Below are positions 25,624-34,832 of a stretch of 64,000 nucleotides of DNA, in pieces. The notes below the pieces were generated by a model, which was not told where the DNA came from, searched no databases, and saw only the letters and a list, made by a program, of their open reading frames with translations. A program made the translations under genes and the position numbers. Within the stretch, counting starts at the first letter, position 1. The number at the start of each line of letters is the position of its first letter. Source of the DNA: Pseudoalteromonas sp. (lineage in GTDB: Bacteria; Pseudomonadota; Gammaproteobacteria; Enterobacterales; Alteromonadaceae); contig NZ_JAGYIU010000003.1 of the NCBI RefSeq assembly GCF_018402495.1, forward strand, positions 523,417 to 587,416, in the 5' to 3' direction.

Positions 25624-27159
25624 ATGGAGTGGTTACAAGATGATGTAGTGACAGATAAAGCGGTTGCTAACAGTAATGCTAAGCCATGGAAAATCTTAAT
25701 TGTTGATGACGATGACTCGGTGCATCAAGTAACTCAACTTGCAATGAAGCGCTTTGAATTTGAGCAACGCCCTGTTGAACTACACAGTGTTTACAGTGCA
25801 TCTGAGGCGAAAGAGAAACTACAAAGCTCAGAACGTTACGCATTAATTTTACTAGATGTCGTAATGGAAACAGAACATGCAGGATTAGATCTGGCACGAT
25901 TTATTCGCCAAGACTTACAAAATGTGTATAGCCGAATCATTTTACGAACAGGGCAGCCAGGGGTTGCACCTGAGCGCAGTGTTATTCGCGATTATGACAT
26001 TGATGGCTACAAAGCGAAAAGCCAACTGCACAGCCAAGATCTTGAATTGATTTTTTACACTTCTTTGCGCGCCTATCGTGATATTTGTATGTTACAAACT
26101 CACCGCTATAATTTAAAAAGATTAATAAAAGCAATTTCTACTATTACTCAAATTGGCGATTTAGTTGAGTTTACCTCGGTTGTAATGGAAGAGTTAAAAC
26201 TCGTATTGAATATGAGCTCGGCCAATTTGTATATTGATGCGCCTAAGGTATTCGGTATTTGCCAGTTAGATGAAAAGTTACAAATGATTCAAGGGGAGGT
26301 CTCTGGCATCCATTTATTCACAGGCAGTGGTATTGAGAGTATTCCTAAAAAGCATCAAGAGTATTTTCTTCGCGCTAAAAAAACGAGGCAAAACTTTATT
26401 GATGAAGATCATTATGTTTATTTTCATCATTCACAAAAAGGCCTTGATTCAATACTTGCATTTCAATCATTACAACCGGTTAAAAAAGAAATAAAACAAT
26501 TAGTCGATCTATTTTTAGGCAATGTTGTTCTAACATTTGAAAGTTTACTATTAGCTAATTCAATTGAAGAGACCCAGCAGCTGGCTATTTCGCTGATGGG
26601 AGGCGCCATGGAGTCGCGCTCTAAAGAAACCGGCTCACATGTGATCAGGGTAGGCTTATATGCAAAATTACTCGCGCAGCTTCATAATCAAAATCAAGCG
26701 TACTGCGACAAAATTAGCCTAGCTGCGCAACTGCATGATGTAGGTAAAGTAGGCGTTCCTGATTTAATTTTAAATAAGCCAGCTAAACTAGATGCTGACG
26801 AATGGGAAATTATGAAACAGCATACTACCAAGGGGTGGGAGATTCTTAAAGGGACGGCTAACCCTGTTATTGATATGGCTGCAAATATTGCGATTGATCA
26901 TCACGAACGCTGGGATGGGACAGGTTATCCGCATGCTAAAAAACACCAAGAAATTAGCTTAGAGGGGCGTATTACGGCAATTGCTGATGTATTTGATGCG
27001 TTATGTTGTCGTCGTTGTTACAAAGAACCTTGGAGTATGGATGAAGCAAAAGCGGAAATAATTAAAGGCTCAGGTAATCATTTTGATCCAAACTTGGTTG
27101 CACTTTTTGAAGAGAATTTTAATGATTTTAAACAAATCTACCTTGATAGACCTGAATAG
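25624..27159 (+). CDS. Response regulator with DUF3369 and HD-GYP domains, c-di-GMP phosphodiesterase
   Basis: About 511 residues. The receiver domain (about 20-150) has acidic residues ILIVDDDDSV and phospho-acceptor Asp78 (ILLDVVME). A DUF3369 linker domain follows (about 150-320). The HD-GYP domain (about 325-490) has the catalytic His371-Asp372 (LHDVGKVGVPDLI) and HHERWDGTGYP, the GYP signature. Such proteins hydrolyse c-di-GMP. AGGG lies 7 bases before ATG 25624, but only one base before the alternative GTG 25618, so 25624 is preferred. It follows its kinase by 20 bases. Confidence 0.92.
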   Translation: MEWLQDDVVTDKAVANSNAKPWKILIVDDDDSVHQVTQLAMKRFEFEQRPVELHSVYSASEAKEKLQSSERYALILLDVVMETEHAGLDLARFIRQDLQNVYSRIILRTGQPGVAPERSVIRDYDIDGYKAKSQLHSQDLELIFYTSLRAYRDICMLQTHRYNLKRLIKAISTITQIGDLVEFTSVVMEELKLVLNMSSANLYIDAPKVFGICQLDEKLQMIQGEVSGIHLFTGSGIESIPKKHQEYFLRAKKTRQNFIDEDHYVYFHHSQKGLDSILAFQSLQPVKKEIKQLVDLFLGNVVLTFESLLLANSIEETQQLAISLMGGAMESRSKETGSHVIRVGLYAKLLAQLHNQNQAYCDKISLAAQLHDVGKVGVPDLILNKPAKLDADEWEIMKQHTTKGWEILKGTANPVIDMAANIAIDHHERWDGTGYPHAKKHQEISLEGRITAIADVFDALCCRRCYKEPWSMDEAKAEIIKGSGNHFDPNLVALFEENFNDFKQIYLDRPE

Positions 27160-27178
27160 CAAAGCGGGTATCGCTTTG
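27160..27178 (+). terminator. Hairpin after the HD-GYP gene, with competing pairing
   Basis: CAAAGCG (27160-27166) pairs with CGCTTTG (27172-27178) around GGTAT. A third arm, TCAAAGCG near 27194-27201, could instead pair with CGCTTTGA. There is no clear T-run. It sits between convergent genes. Confidence 0.4.
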
Positions 27179-27210
27179 ACTGTTTGTCCACAATCAAAGC
27201 GAAGACTAAG

Positions 27211-27828
27211 TTAGTCGTACTTGGCTTCTAACTCGTTAGCGGTGTGAAATTTTTCATGAGAGTGTAATTGCTCATCGTATTTAACAAGGTTTTTAAAGTG
27301 CTCTAGTTGGCCTGCATTTTTAACGATTTCAATAATAAACGACATCATAAAGTCGGCACCGGTTAGGGTGTCGCCCACTAAATAACGTCTACCTTCAAGA
27401 CGGCTATTAAAGTAACTAATTACTTTTGCGGTTTCCGCATCGGCGTAACCTTCTAAAAACTGCGTTTTCGCGCCATCTTTTTGCACAAACATTTTAAGTA
27501 AAAGCGGTAAAATTGCTGAACTTTCTGCAAAATGTAGCCATTGCTGGTAGTCAACGTAATCAGGGGTGCCTGCTTTTGGGGCAAATTTACCTTTGCCATA
27601 TTTAGTGATCAGGTAATCTGTGATAGCGCCAGACTCGGCAATCACTAAGCCATCATCTTCTATAACTGGCGATTTACCCAGCGGATGCACATTTTTAAGC
27701 TCATCAGGGGCTAAAAAAGTCTCAGTGTTACGTTGGTAAGCAACAATTTCGTAGTCAACTTCAAGCTCCTCCAGTAGCCAAATAATACGTTTAGAGCGAG
27801 ATTTATTTAAATGGTGTAGTTTAATCAT
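27211..27828 (-). CDS. Glutathione S-transferase
   Basis: About 205 residues. The N-terminal thioredoxin-like half runs MIKLHHLNKSRSKRIIWLLE, with catalytic Ser-type context (NKSRS), HPLGKSPVIEDDGL for the cis-proline and IAESGAITDYL for the gamma-glutamyl site. The C-terminal helical half follows from about residue 85. ATG 27828 has AAGGA 6-7 bases upstream; an upstream start at 27858 would only add a tail. It conjugates glutathione to electrophiles; the substrate is unknown. It is transcribed in line with the oxidoreductase gene 48 bases upstream, and the pair may form a detoxification operon. Confidence 0.88.
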   Translation of the reverse strand: MIKLHHLNKSRSKRIIWLLEELEVDYEIVAYQRNTETFLAPDELKNVHPLGKSPVIEDDGLVIAESGAITDYLITKYGKGKFAPKAGTPDYVDYQQWLHFAESSAILPLLLKMFVQKDGAKTQFLEGYADAETAKVISYFNSRLEGRRYLVGDTLTGADFMMSFIIEIVKNAGQLEHFKNLVKYDEQLHSHEKFHTANELEAKYD

Positions 27829-27876
27829 TATTTTCCTTACTTGACTGTGCTGTTTCACAACACAGCCAGTGTTTTA

Positions 27877-28905
27877 TTATAGTGGGCTGTTTATTTTGAC
27901 AACCGTTTTACCAAAGTTTTTACCACTGATCATATCGTTAAATGCACTGATAGTGTTTTCAATGCCTTCTACCAGATGTTCGCGGTATTGAATTTTTCCG
28001 TCTTGTAGCCATTTTTGCATGGCGTGTGCAAATTCGTCATAGCGGTGGCCGTAGTCATCAAAAATAATAAAGCCTTGCATTTTTATACGCTTAGTTAGCA
28101 ATTGCCCCATTAACATGCCCATGCGGTCGGGGCCCTCAGGCAAGCTGGTCGCATTATATTGCGATACTAAGCCACATATAGGAACGCGCGCTGAGGTATT
28201 GAGTAAAGGCAGTACGGCGTCAAACACTTTTCCGCCCACATTTTCATAATAAACATCAATGCCTTGGTTACATGCTTTTTCTAATTGCTCGGCAAAGTCA
28301 TCGGCTTTGTGATCAATACAGGCATCAAAGCCCAGTTTTTCAACGCCATGAGCACATTTTTCGCTACCACCGGCAATACCTACCACTTTACAGCCTTTAA
28401 TTTTCGCTATTTGACCAACCGTTGCACCGACAGGCCCCGTTGCGGCTGCAACGACCACGGTTTCACCTGCTTTAGGTGCGCCAATATCTAACAATCCCAT
28501 GTAGGCAGTAAAACCAGGCATACCCATAATACCGAGTGCATAAGATGGATTTTTAGGCTCTTTGCCTAATGACATTAAGCCTTCGCCGTTAGAAATAGCG
28601 TAAGTTTGCCAACCTGTGTACGCTAATACCCATTCGCCTTCGCTAAACTTATCATTTTTAGACGCTTCGACTTGGCACACTGTAGCGCCTACCATTACCT
28701 CACCAATTTCTACAGGGTCGGCATACGATTTAGCATCGCTCATACGGCCACGCATGTAGGGGTCTAATGATAAGTAAATTGTACGCAGCAGTACTTCGCC
28801 CTTTTTTAACGATGGAAGTTCTTTGCTTTTAAATTCAAAGTTGTCATTGGTAGGGGCGCCATGTGGGCGCGAGGCTAAAGTAAATTGACGGCTAGTTGTA
28901 GACAT
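27877..28905 (-). CDS. NADP-dependent medium-chain oxidoreductase, curcumin/enoyl-reductase-like
   Basis: About 342 residues of the MDR superfamily without structural zinc cysteines. The cofactor loop VVVAAATGPVGATVGQIAK and DVYYENVGGKVFDAVLPLL are typical of the PTGR/leukotriene B4 12-hydroxydehydrogenase/curcumin reductase group, which reduces carbon-carbon double bonds of enones using NADPH. LSLDPYMRGRM near residue 50 is also typical. GGAG lies 6 bases before ATG 28905. A perfect palindrome at 28986-28998 lies 80 bases upstream and may be an operator. It precedes the GST gene. Confidence 0.87.
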   Translation of the reverse strand: MSTTSRQFTLASRPHGAPTNDNFEFKSKELPSLKKGEVLLRTIYLSLDPYMRGRMSDAKSYADPVEIGEVMVGATVCQVEASKNDKFSEGEWVLAYTGWQTYAISNGEGLMSLGKEPKNPSYALGIMGMPGFTAYMGLLDIGAPKAGETVVVAAATGPVGATVGQIAKIKGCKVVGIAGGSEKCAHGVEKLGFDACIDHKADDFAEQLEKACNQGIDVYYENVGGKVFDAVLPLLNTSARVPICGLVSQYNATSLPEGPDRMGMLMGQLLTKRIKMQGFIIFDDYGHRYDEFAHAMQKWLQDGKIQYREHLVEGIENTISAFNDMISGKNFGKTVVKINSPL

Positions 28906-29229
28906 AAGAATCTCCGAATGAAAAAACATTTAATTCTGTTAAACAATAACCAGCATTAATAAAAATGCGAAGATAGGGAAACTGAATACGTTACGTATCA
29001 AAGGAGTTTTGGGCGCATGGATGATAATTCAACCTTTGCAAACATTTAATTACTGTTTTTAGTTTGCAATGTGGCTTTTGGTATTTGTACATGGTTACTG
29101 ACACTATATTGTAAATGAGCCGCTGACAAACGAGGTAAGCGGTTAACGCTCACATAATATTTAACAGGCTAACCGCTATTACTTTATTTTAAAGTCCTCT
29201 AATATACGCATAATAATTATAATTTATCT
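28906..29229. other. Divergent intergenic region between the oxidoreductase and anmK
   Basis: No supported gene in 324 bases. It holds the perfect palindrome ATACGT-T-ACGTAT at 28986-28998 and an AT-rich stretch. No promoter can be placed with confidence. Confidence 0.5.
28986..28998. promoter_or_regulatory. Palindrome ATACGT-T-ACGTAT, candidate operator
   Basis: Perfect 6-bp arms around one T, 81 bases upstream of the oxidoreductase start. The regulator is unknown. Confidence 0.35.
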
Positions 29230-30447
29230 ATGCGAGTCACTATGCATCCTCATATAGCCGCCCTTTATAACAGCGCTCAAAAATCCAGCCGATTAATTAT
29301 TGGCCTAATGAGTGGTACGTCTTTAGATGGTTTAGATGTGGCATTGTGTAAAATAACTGGAGCGGGTTTGCATACCCAAATAGAGGTATTAAAATTCACC
29401 ACGGTTAAGTACAACGACGAGTATAAAACTAAAATAAAACAGGTGTTTGCTAAGCGCGAATGTGATTTAGAAGTTGTGACCTTGTTGCATCCGTGGGTAG
29501 GTAAACTCCATGGTACTATGGTTAATCACTGCTTAGCACAGTGGCAAGTAAATCCAGCCGATATAGATGTAATAGCAAGCCACGGGCAAACCATTTACCA
29601 CTGCCCGCAATCACAGCATAACCACCCTGATTTTGAAAATGGCACACTACAAATTGGCGATAGCGACCAAATAGCCGTTACTACAGGTATTACGACTATA
29701 GGCGATTTTAGACAAAAACATATTGCCGCAGGGGGAGAGGGAGCGCCATTGGCTGTTTATGGCGATTATTTGTTTTTTGCCAGCCCAAATGAAAGTCGTA
29801 TTTTGCTCAACATAGGGGGCATTGCTAATTTAACATTTTTACCTAAAAACGGTGATACTGCAGCGGTCTTTAGCTCTGACATTGGCCCTGGTAATACGAT
29901 GATGGATGCTTATGTACAGCGCCATTTTACTTCAATGCATTACGATAAAAATGCACAGCTTGCAAAAGCTGGTAAAGTAAGTGAGCAATTACTACAGGCG
30001 CTATATAACAATGCTTTTTTTAACCTAACTATGCCTAAAACTACGGGCCCCGAAGTATTTAATTTAACGTACCTACAAGATGCACAAACTCGCTCAAACA
30101 CACATAATTTAAAGCATCAAGATGTCCTTGCCACGCTTAATGCCTTTTCCGCTCAAGTGATTAGTGAAGCAATAAACGCTTGCACTCAAAATACCGCAAA
30201 TTGTGTGGTGTATGCCAGTGGGGGAGGCGTGCATAATCCGCTACTTATGAGTCAGTTAATTGCATTATGCCCAACGGTTAAAGGATTTAAAAACACGCAA
30301 CAACTAGGCGTTAACCCCGATGCGAAAGAGGCTGTGCTGTTTGCTATTTTGGCAAATGAATGTATTGCAGGTACTGCTCATTATTCGGTAAGCTCAGCAC
30401 TGGGTATTCCAAATATAACGATGGGCAAAGTGAGCTTTTCGGATTAA
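29230..30447 (+). CDS. anmK: Anhydro-N-acetylmuramic acid kinase
   Basis: A 405-residue ASKHA-type kinase that cleaves and phosphorylates 1,6-anhydro-MurNAc to MurNAc-6-P during peptidoglycan recycling. The P-loop-like GLMSGTSLDGLDVALC (residues 26-41), VIASHGQTIYHCP near residue 115, ILLNIGGIANLTFLP and FSSDIGPGNTMMDAYV are family hallmarks. The length fits. The start at 29230 has an AT-rich, weak ribosome binding site; ATG 29242 is an alternative. Its stop overlaps the convergent unknown gene by 4 bases. No murQ etherase is in the window. Confidence 0.94.
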   Translation: MRVTMHPHIAALYNSAQKSSRLIIGLMSGTSLDGLDVALCKITGAGLHTQIEVLKFTTVKYNDEYKTKIKQVFAKRECDLEVVTLLHPWVGKLHGTMVNHCLAQWQVNPADIDVIASHGQTIYHCPQSQHNHPDFENGTLQIGDSDQIAVTTGITTIGDFRQKHIAAGGEGAPLAVYGDYLFFASPNESRILLNIGGIANLTFLPKNGDTAAVFSSDIGPGNTMMDAYVQRHFTSMHYDKNAQLAKAGKVSEQLLQALYNNAFFNLTMPKTTGPEVFNLTYLQDAQTRSNTHNLKHQDVLATLNAFSAQVISEAINACTQNTANCVVYASGGGVHNPLLMSQLIALCPTVKGFKNTQQLGVNPDAKEAVLFAILANECIAGTAHYSVSSALGIPNITMGKVSFSD

Positions 30448-30932
30448 AAAAAAGATAACAATGAGCTACCAATATAGGCTATAGAGTGACGAAGTGAGTG
30501 TTTTTTTTTGGGCGGTATTTGTTTATACGCCGCGGGTATGTAGCCAAGTTTATAGGCGTTTATAGAGACATCAAATTGAGCGCTATCTTTAAGTGTGCCG
30601 TGTCGCCCGTGCAACAGTATTTGTAAAACATAGTCATCGTTTGTTGTTATTTTATCAAATGACAATTCAATCTTGCCACGCTCTAAGTCTAATTGGGTCA
30701 AAGAATAGGTGACTAAATAACAAGCGTGGCGTTGTGTTAAATGTGTCGCACTCAATGAAATAACATCGTCTTCGTGTGCATCAGTTGGCAAAATGCATGA
30801 AAAAACAATCTTATGCTGCTCATCCGCATTAAGCACTAATGGATCGTATTCCATATTATGTGCCATGGCTGCAGAAAGTGGGTCTTCAAAAGATTGCAGT
30901 GCAAACGAAAGTTGCACTAAAGATGGTTTCAT
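30444..30932 (-). CDS. Unknown protein, 162 residues
   Basis: I do not recognise this protein. It has no signal peptide and no clear membrane segment except a short hydrophobic patch at the C-terminus (SIAYIGSSLLSFF), preceded by a lysine-rich stretch PPKKKHSLRHS. The middle alternates hydrophobic and polar residues in a beta-rich way (CYLVTYSLTQLDLERGKIELSFDKI). It is convergent with anmK, overlapping its end by 4 bases. No partner can be inferred. The coding potential looks real because the frame is long and non-repetitive, but the function is open. Confidence 0.6.
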   Translation of the reverse strand: MKPSLVQLSFALQSFEDPLSAAMAHNMEYDPLVLNADEQHKIVFSCILPTDAHEDDVISLSATHLTQRHACYLVTYSLTQLDLERGKIELSFDKITTNDDYVLQILLHGRHGTLKDSAQFDVSINAYKLGYIPAAYKQIPPKKKHSLRHSIAYIGSSLLSFF

Positions 30933-31135
30933 GTGATCTAGTCATTAAGTGGATATTGTTGGTTATTATCTACTAACTAGATTGCAAAATTATGACTGTG
31001 GAAAAAACCAGCAAAATAGTATTCGACTCTACATATTATAATCCCTAAAGTATAACTGTCAGAAAAATAGAATAAATTGACACTTTGCAAGTTAATGCTC
31101 TAAGCTGTAATTCAAAAATAATGGAATTTAATGGA

Positions 31136-34021
31136 ATGAGATTTCTTCAACGACCATTTTTTTGGTTTTGTGGTATTAGTGTTACTTTAATCATTGTATT
31201 AATCGTTGCACTTTTGCAGGTGGAACAACAACGTGAAAATATGTTTTCAGCAGAGCTTGAGCATCTGCAACGAAGTAATACTCATTATTTACAGCAAATA
31301 AAGTCGCAAGTTCAGCAAAAAGCGCTCACCTTAGCTGAACTTGTCAGTGCTAATTCGATGATACGTAATCGTGTTATTGAAAGTGCACATATTTACATTT
31401 CAGCACAAAGTGAGCCAGAAAAGTCCAATCAGTTAGAGGCTGTTCGTCAAGCTGCATTACCAGAACTTTTGTTACAATGGGATGCCTTGCAAGCTGACTT
31501 TGTTAAGCAGCTACATATTCATTTGGCACCTGATGCTTTTACATTGCTTAGAGCACACAAACCAGAGCGCCATAGTGATCAATTGGCAGCTGTACGGCCA
31601 TTAGTTATGTCAGTCCTAGAGCAAGGTAAAGCATTCTCAGGTTTAGAAATCGGCAGGCATGGGTTGGGCGTGCGCGCTGTGGTGCCTGTAAAAAATAATA
31701 ATCAAAAAACAGTTGGGGCTATTGAGGTTGGTTTAGGTATTAAAGAATTAATAGCGCAACAGCAGTTGTCGCTATTACACCAAAATGAAACTAATACGGG
31801 TGTATTTGCTTTGTTTTCTCAAGAAGCTGTAACGGTAATGTTTGATAAACAACCCTTTAACAACAATAGCGCGTGGGTTTTTGAGAAGTCAGCTGAGGTT
31901 AGTCGTTTAGATTGGTTGAAACCAGATTTGCTACCAAATAATATAAATTCGCCTCAAGCATTACGTGTAGAACAAGATAATCAGCACTTTTTAATTACGC
32001 TAGTACCTTGGCATAGCTATAAACAAAACACCAATGAATCTGCACAGGTTGTATTTGCTGTTTGGCAAGATATTAGTGACCTCGTTGAACAACAGCGCCG
32101 GCAAAGTATTTTTATTTGGAGTGTTTGGATTTTATTTGCATTACTAAGTTCTATATTGATTGCGTTCTTTGCTCGGCGCTTACAATCATCTACAGTGCAA
32201 ACCTTAAAAGCTCAACAGCATCAGCTGCGTTGGTCGGAGCAGCGTCTAAATGCTTTGTTTAGTTTGTCTCCATTACCCATATTGTTAAATAAATTAGCAG
32301 ACGGCACTTTTATAGAGTCAAATAAAGCCATGGAACAACTAGTTGGTTATACTGAGGATGAGATAAAAGCGCTCAGTTATTGGGACTTAACCCCAGAGCG
32401 TTATGCTGAAGATGAGCAGCGCCAACTTGAATTATTGAATACAACAGGTCGATACGGACCTTATCGTAAGCAGTATATACATAAAAATGGCCATTTAATT
32501 GATATTGAACTTAACGGCGTATTATTTGAAAACCCGGCAGGAGAAAAAATGATATGGACTATTATTCAAGATTTAACCCAGCGTAATCAAATTGATAAAA
32601 TGAAAGACGAGTTTATTTCAACCGTGAGTCATGAGTTACGTACACCGCTCACGTCTATTTCTGGCTCTTTGTCTTTAATACTTTCTGGTGCAACAGGAGA
32701 GCTAAACGATAAAAGTAAAAAAATGCTCACGATAGCGCAGCGCAACAGTCAACGGTTAAACTCTTTGGTTAATGATTTACTCGATATTGAAAAGCTTTCA
32801 GCTGGAAAAGCACACTTTATGCCAGAAGAAGCTGATCTTAAAATTGTAATTAATGAGGCTGTAGAGCAGATAAAGCCGTTTGCCAATACTTATCAAATAA
32901 CAATAAAGGTTTCGTATATCGATGCTGCTGTTGTATTTGTCGATGTGCTGAGAATTCATCAAGTTTTAACTAATTTATTATCTAATGCGATTAAGTTTTC
33001 TAATACGGGCTCTCAAATAGATGTCAAAGCCGAAATTGTAGGAGAAAACGTATGTATTTCTATAACAGACTCTGGGGTTGGCATAACCGAAAAAGAAATC
33101 AATAGTTTGTTCCAACGGTTTAAGCAGCTTGACAATAGCACAACAAAACAGCAGGGTGGAACAGGCCTTGGCTTAGCCATTTGTCGTGAAATTGTGCATC
33201 AGTCTGGAGGAAATATTGGTGTTGAAAGTGAACTAGGTAAAGGATCGCGTTTTTGGTTTGAGTTGCCACTATTAGCAGATTCTAAGAAAGTAATTACGTC
33301 TGAAAAAGTACTCATTATTGAAGACGATGCAGATATAGCCAGCACTTTAAGGGCTATGCTCGAACATGAAGGTTTTTTGACTGACTGGGCACCTGATTCA
33401 GCGCATGCATGGCAATTATTGACACAAAATACGTATAGACTGATCACGCTTGATTTACGTTTGCAGCAAGAGCATGGCAGTGACTTTTTTTTCCGTCTAC
33501 GGCACAACTTAGAAACTCAAAATTTGCCTGTTTTGGTTATTTCCGCCTATTTAGAAGAGGGTAAATTACAATTAAGTGCAATTGCCAATGCAATAGACTG
33601 GCTCGAAAAACCAATAGAGCAAGATAAACTCGTAGAAAAATTAAGTAATTTACTCGACAACACACAATGGCAAAACGACGCACGTATATTACATGTAGAA
33701 GATGACAGTGACATTGTAGAAATAGTAAAAATACATTTACAACAAAAATGTCGCTATTATCATGCAAAAACGCTTAACCAGGCGCAGGTTATGTTAAGTC
33801 AATACCAGTTTGACTTAGTATTATTAGATATAGGTCTGCCTGATGGTAGTGGCTGGGAGTTGCTGGCTGATTTAAAAAAATTAAACTATGATATACCTGT
33901 CGTAGTATTTTCTGCCCAAGACTGCTCGGTTCATCAACGCAACAAAGTAAGCGCTTCGTTTGCAAAATCGCGTGTAGAGCCCAAAGAGCTAGTAGAACGC
34001 ATAAAAAACTTGCTAAATTAA
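31136..34021 (+). CDS. Hybrid sensor histidine kinase with sensor, PAS, kinase and two receiver domains
   Basis: About 961 residues. A transmembrane helix (about 8-30) starts a large periplasmic Cache-like region (to about 325) that ends with a second helix near IWSVWILFALLSSILIAFF. A PAS domain follows (about 375-480, with IDIELNGVLFE), then HisKA with His499 (STVSHELRTPLTS) and the HATPase (GTGLGLAICREIV). Two receiver domains close the protein: REC1 (about 715-840, Asp in ITLDLRLQQ) and REC2 (about 845-960, Asp in VLLDIGLPD). REC2 has Lys followed by Ser instead of the usual Lys-Pro. The frame opens earlier (31085), but MRFLQRPFF is a better start. It heads a same-strand signalling cluster. 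Confidence 0.88.
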   Translation: MRFLQRPFFWFCGISVTLIIVLIVALLQVEQQRENMFSAELEHLQRSNTHYLQQIKSQVQQKALTLAELVSANSMIRNRVIESAHIYISAQSEPEKSNQLEAVRQAALPELLLQWDALQADFVKQLHIHLAPDAFTLLRAHKPERHSDQLAAVRPLVMSVLEQGKAFSGLEIGRHGLGVRAVVPVKNNNQKTVGAIEVGLGIKELIAQQQLSLLHQNETNTGVFALFSQEAVTVMFDKQPFNNNSAWVFEKSAEVSRLDWLKPDLLPNNINSPQALRVEQDNQHFLITLVPWHSYKQNTNESAQVVFAVWQDISDLVEQQRRQSIFIWSVWILFALLSSILIAFFARRLQSSTVQTLKAQQHQLRWSEQRLNALFSLSPLPILLNKLADGTFIESNKAMEQLVGYTEDEIKALSYWDLTPERYAEDEQRQLELLNTTGRYGPYRKQYIHKNGHLIDIELNGVLFENPAGEKMIWTIIQDLTQRNQIDKMKDEFISTVSHELRTPLTSISGSLSLILSGATGELNDKSKKMLTIAQRNSQRLNSLVNDLLDIEKLSAGKAHFMPEEADLKIVINEAVEQIKPFANTYQITIKVSYIDAAVVFVDVLRIHQVLTNLLSNAIKFSNTGSQIDVKAEIVGENVCISITDSGVGITEKEINSLFQRFKQLDNSTTKQQGGTGLGLAICREIVHQSGGNIGVESELGKGSRFWFELPLLADSKKVITSEKVLIIEDDADIASTLRAMLEHEGFLTDWAPDSAHAWQLLTQNTYRLITLDLRLQQEHGSDFFFRLRHNLETQNLPVLVISAYLEEGKLQLSAIANAIDWLEKPIEQDKLVEKLSNLLDNTQWQNDARILHVEDDSDIVEIVKIHLQQKCRYYHAKTLNQAQVMLSQYQFDLVLLDIGLPDGSGWELLADLKKLNYDIPVVVFSAQDCSVHQRNKVSASFAKSRVEPKELVERIKNLLN

Positions 34022-34033
34022 AAAGGGGTTTAC

Positions 34034-34420
34034 ATGGCGTTAAAAAAAATAATGCATGTTGAAGATGATGAGTGTATTCGTATTATAGCTGAAATGGCAT
34101 TAACAGAGGTGGCGGGGTTCGAAGTCTTAAGCTGTGATGGCGGGCATGCTGCTCTAGAACAAGTTGAAGCGTTTGCACCCGATTTAATCTTGTTAGATGT
34201 TATGATGCCAAAAATGGATGGTTTACAAACACTACTTGAACTAAGAAAAATTCCTTCTATTGCTACTACACCTGTTGTTTTTATGACAGCAAAAATTCAA
34301 CAGTCTGAAAAACAACAGTACCTTGACGCGGGTGCGATAGGCGTAATAGACAAACCTTTTGAGCCAATGCAACTAGGCGATAATTTACGTTCACTTTATC
34401 TAAATGCACAAAAAAGTTAA
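34034..34420 (+). CDS. Single-domain CheY-like response regulator
   Basis: A 128-residue lone receiver domain. The acidic pair MHVEDDE, the phospho-acceptor region LILLDVMMPKMDG, the Thr in VVFMTAK and Lys-Pro in VIDKPFEPMQ are all present. AAGGGG precedes the ATG by 8 bases. It lies 12 bases after the hybrid kinase and is thus its probable phosphate partner. With no output domain it must act through protein contacts. Confidence 0.9.
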   Translation: MALKKIMHVEDDECIRIIAEMALTEVAGFEVLSCDGGHAALEQVEAFAPDLILLDVMMPKMDGLQTLLELRKIPSIATTPVVFMTAKIQQSEKQQYLDAGAIGVIDKPFEPMQLGDNLRSLYLNAQKS

Positions 34421-34832
34421 TGACGATAAATGTGCTACTTTTTACTTTTAACGAGACATAAATATAACCATTCACAACTATAACAGACCCTAGTAAATGT
34501 ATAGCAGCTAGTTTTCTTAGAGGTACATTTTGCCGAATATATAGAGGTACAACAATAGAAGCTTTTGATTGATGATTTTTGCATTGTGTTACCTAAGGTT
34601 AATGAGCTCATTTTTAATGCTATCTAATATTTGTCATCAATCGATAAATGAATAATAAATTATTTAATTTTGTAATATATTGGTACTGACTTACGTCACT
34701 ACGCTTTTTACTCTACATACAGAGCTGATAAAGGCAATGCACAGCAATATTTTAAAATAGGCGGTACAGGGGCTTTGTTATATGTACAATTTTTACTGTG
34801 AATTTGACGGTTTAAAAGGATTTGGTGGTTAA
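34421..34832. other. Intergenic region between the CheY-like gene and the Hpt-GGDEF gene
   Basis: These 412 bases hold no supported gene. Copy D of the 23-base motif lies at 34472-34494 and two AGAGGTACA repeats occur near 34520 and 34545. The rest is AT-rich; a promoter for the GGDEF gene is likely here but cannot be placed. Confidence 0.5.
34472..34494 (+). repeat. Copy D of the 23-base intergenic motif
   Basis: TCACAACTATAACAGACCCTAGT; the AACAGACCCTA part is identical to copy A at 4269-4291. The left part has diverged. Confidence 0.35.

Noticed and set aside
29018..29050. Ten-codon plus-strand frame with a good ribosome binding site (AAAGGAG) before anmK
   Set aside because: Too short to support without conservation; no regulatory attenuator structure follows it.
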